DNA of 5,759 nucleotides from Halobacteriales archaeon QS_9_70_65 (GTDB taxonomy: Archaea; Halobacteriota; Halobacteria; Halobacteriales; Haloarculaceae). The notes under the pieces were generated by a model. That model saw only the letters and a program-made list of their open reading frames with translations. It was not told the origin of the DNA and ran no database searches. The position numbers were made by a program, and so were the translations under genes. Positions 4,591-5,759 of this stretch are shown here, in pieces (position 1 is the first letter of the stretch; every line of letters begins with the position of its first letter). The stretch is taken from the NCBI GenBank assembly GCA_003023535.1, contig PXSC01000146.1, forward strand, positions 1,043 to 6,801, written 5' to 3'.

Positions 4591-5173
4591 CGAGTGCGTC
4601 GTTCACCAGGTCGTCCGCGCGGTCGTTTATCTCCCGCGGTACGTGGTCGATGGACCACTCCTCGACCCGGGCCAGCAGCTCCCGGGCCCGGATTCGCCGC
4701 TCCCGGAGCTGCGGGTCGTCGGTGTTCCACTCGCCGCGGACCTGCCGGACGACCAGCTCGGAGTCGCCCCGCACCGCCAGCTCGTCGAAGCCGACGTCGA
4801 CGGCGGCCTCCAGCCCCCGGATCAGCGCCTCGTACTCGGCCTGGTTGTTCGTCGCCCGGCCGATGCGCTCGCCGTCCTCGGCGGCGACGCCGTCGCCGGT
4901 GACGAGGACCCACCCGACCGCCGCGGGGCCGGGGTTACCGCGGGAGCCGCCGTCGAAGTAGAGGTGCGCCCGGCCGCCACCGCCCTCGAGGAGGCCGACG
5001 AGTCGGCCCGGCGACCCGCCCTGGACGACCACCTTGTCGTCGTAGGCGACCGCCGTCGCGTCGACGTGTCGCGCCCGCCACCGCTCGTGGTCGGTGTTGC
5101 CGCCGTCGACGTCGACGCCGGCCGCCTCGAGCCGTTCGCGGGCCGCCTCCGGGTCGCAGTCGACGACGGGCAC
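4583..5173 (-). CDS. rnhA: Ribonuclease HI (type 1 RNase H) with haloarchaeal N-terminal extension
   Basis: The product has 196 residues. The RNase H fold spans about 68-195 with all four carboxylates: Asp74 in AHLYFDGGSRGNPGPAAVGW, Glu113 in NNQAEYEAL, Asp137 in AVRGDSELV and Asp187 in REINDRADDLVN. His177 in IDHVPRE occupies the position of the mobile catalytic-loop histidine. Such enzymes cut the RNA strand of RNA/DNA hybrids (primers, R-loops, misinserted ribonucleotides). Residues 1-67 form a separate N-terminal module (DPEAARERLEAAGVDVDGG, then HVDATAVAYDDKVVVQGGSP) also seen in haloarchaeal RNase HI; its role is unclear. The start is GTG at 5173-5171, supported by a TATA box about 25 nt upstream; no better ATG is nearby. 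It heads a minus-strand operon with the DUF7108 gene (8-nt overlap) and is divergent from tfb. Confidence 0.93.
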   Translation of the reverse strand: MPVVDCDPEAARERLEAAGVDVDGGNTDHERWRARHVDATAVAYDDKVVVQGGSPGRLVGLLEGGGGRAHLYFDGGSRGNPGPAAVGWVLVTGDGVAAEDGERIGRATNNQAEYEALIRGLEAAVDVGFDELAVRGDSELVVRQVRGEWNTDDPQLRERRIRARELLARVEEWSIDHVPREINDRADDLVNDALDG

Positions 5174-5194
5174 GTCTCGGCGTTCGACTTCCGG

Positions 5195-5202
5195 GTATTA
5201 TT
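5195..5202 (-). promoter_or_regulatory. TATA box of rnhA
   Basis: AATAATAC on the minus strand (5202 to 5195) is centred about 25 nt before the GTG at 5173. The spacing implies a leaderless transcript and is the main reason to accept GTG as the start. Confidence 0.6.
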
Positions 5203-5233
5203 CCTTCCGATCTCGGGCCGACGGCGCCGCGAC

Positions 5234-5254
5234 GGCGGCCACGACGTCGCCGCC
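5234..5254. promoter_or_regulatory. Inverted repeat between the divergent rnhA and tfb promoters
   Basis: GGCGGC (5234-5239) and GCCGCC (5249-5254) form a perfect 6-bp inverted repeat with a 9-nt spacer, roughly midway in the 157-bp divergent intergenic region. It could be a binding site for a regulator of either gene. In DNA this rich in GC such a repeat may be chance, hence the low confidence. Confidence 0.2.
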
Positions 5255-5292
5255 GCCCATCGATTCGTCTCGCCCCTCGCCGAACGGTGGCG

Positions 5293-5303
5293 GGGGTTTA
5301 AGT
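5293..5303 (+). promoter_or_regulatory. TATA box of tfb
   Basis: GGGGTTTAAGT has its TTTAAG core at 5297-5302, centred about 31 nt before the ATG at 5331. The transcript should start within a few bases of the start codon. The upstream CGAACGG (5281-5287) is a possible TFB-recognition element. Confidence 0.55.
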
Positions 5304-5330
5304 CGGTCGGCCGGGTTACCTACAGCCACG

Positions 5331-5759
5331 ATGACACGGCCCACCCGCCAGCGGGAGCGCGAGGAGTCCGACGCCGAGCAGGACGAGCGGAGCGACGCGG
5401 CGGCCTGTCCGGAGTGTTCCTCCGAGGAGATAATCAAGGACGGCGACCGGGGCGAACTCATCTGCGAGGACTGTGGGCTCGTCGTCGAGGAGGAACACAT
5501 CGACCGCGGGCCGGAGTGGCGGGCGTTCAACCACTCCGAGCGGCAGTCGAAGTCCCGGGTGGGGGCGCCGACGACCCAGACGATGCACGACAAGGGGCTG
5601 ACCACCCAGATCGACTGGAAGGACAAAGACGCCTACGGTCGGTCGATCTCCTCGAAGAAGCGCTCCCAGATGCACCGACTGCGGAAGTGGCAGGAGCGCA
5701 TCCGCACCAAGGACGCCGGCGAGCGCAACCTCCAGTTCGCACTCAGCGAGATCGACCGG
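5331..5759 (+). CDS. tfb: Transcription initiation factor B (TFB), N-terminal part (3'-partial)
   Basis: The frame is open from ATG 5331 to the last base, giving 143 codons with no stop. After a charged N-terminus (residues 1-24) comes the TFIIB zinc ribbon: Cys26, Cys29, Cys45 and Cys48 (ACPECSSEE...LICEDCGLVVEEEHIDRGPE). The conserved EWRAFNHSER (62-71) and the B-finger/linker region (SRVGAPTTQTMHDKGLTTQI) follow, then WKDKDAYG and the start of the first cyclin repeat (RLRKWQERIRTKDAGERNL). TFB recruits RNA polymerase to TBP-bound promoters and sets the start site. All key residues seen are intact, so this looks like a functional general factor, unlike the fragment at 470-854. The second cyclin repeat lies outside the window, so the two cannot be compared directly. 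rnhA is divergent on its left. Confidence 0.95.
   Translation, partial: MTRPTRQREREESDAEQDERSDAAACPECSSEEIIKDGDRGELICEDCGLVVEEEHIDRGPEWRAFNHSERQSKSRVGAPTTQTMHDKGLTTQIDWKDKDAYGRSISSKKRSQMHRLRKWQERIRTKDAGERNLQFALSEIDR

Noticed and set aside
5198..5626. Minus-strand ORF covering the start of tfb
   Set aside because: The opposite strand encodes an unmistakable TFB zinc ribbon, so this is a shadow.

Overview
The window looks like haloarchaeal chromosome (class Halobacteria). The evidence is high GC with GC-rich third codon positions, strongly acidic proteins, haloarchaeal-type TATA boxes about 25-31 nt before start codons (leaderless genes), a Tat signal peptide, and archaeal genes for TFB, RpoP, Pcc1 and L37Ae. 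Genus cannot be told from what is visible.

Layout. Positions 1-427 (+) hold the C-terminal end of a membrane protein of the UPF0104 / LPG-synthase-TM (flippase-like) family, cut by the window edge. Positions 470-1421 (+) are a graveyard. First comes the C-terminal third of a transcription factor B gene with two single-base frameshifts. After it lies a lipoprotein gene with a Tat-type signal peptide, broken by a stop codon and two frameshifts. Positions 1578-2417 (+) hold an intact but unrecognised Tat-exported protein with five cysteines, in visibly less GC-rich DNA.

From 2632 to 5173 (-) runs an ordered information-processing cluster. In transcription order it is rnhA (type 1 RNase H), a DUF7108 'rnhA operon' protein overlapping it by 8 nt, a DUF2103 zinc-ribbon protein with its own promoter, a 36-codon L37Ae (eL43) gene with its own promoter, rpoP (RNA polymerase subunit P) and pcc1 (KEOPS subunit). 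Divergent from rnhA, an intact tfb gene starts at 5331 (+) and runs off the right edge.

The standout is the L37Ae gene. Its N-terminal and C-terminal signatures are clear, but the central zinc ribbon (about 50 residues in relatives) is missing, in frame, while promoter, start, stop and spacing to rpoP are intact. The second theme is contrast: a compact, apparently functional housekeeping cluster on the minus strand beside a decaying, lower-GC accessory stretch on the plus strand. A dead TFB fragment and an intact TFB lie within 5 kb of each other. I found no tRNA, rRNA, CRISPR array or recognisable transposase.
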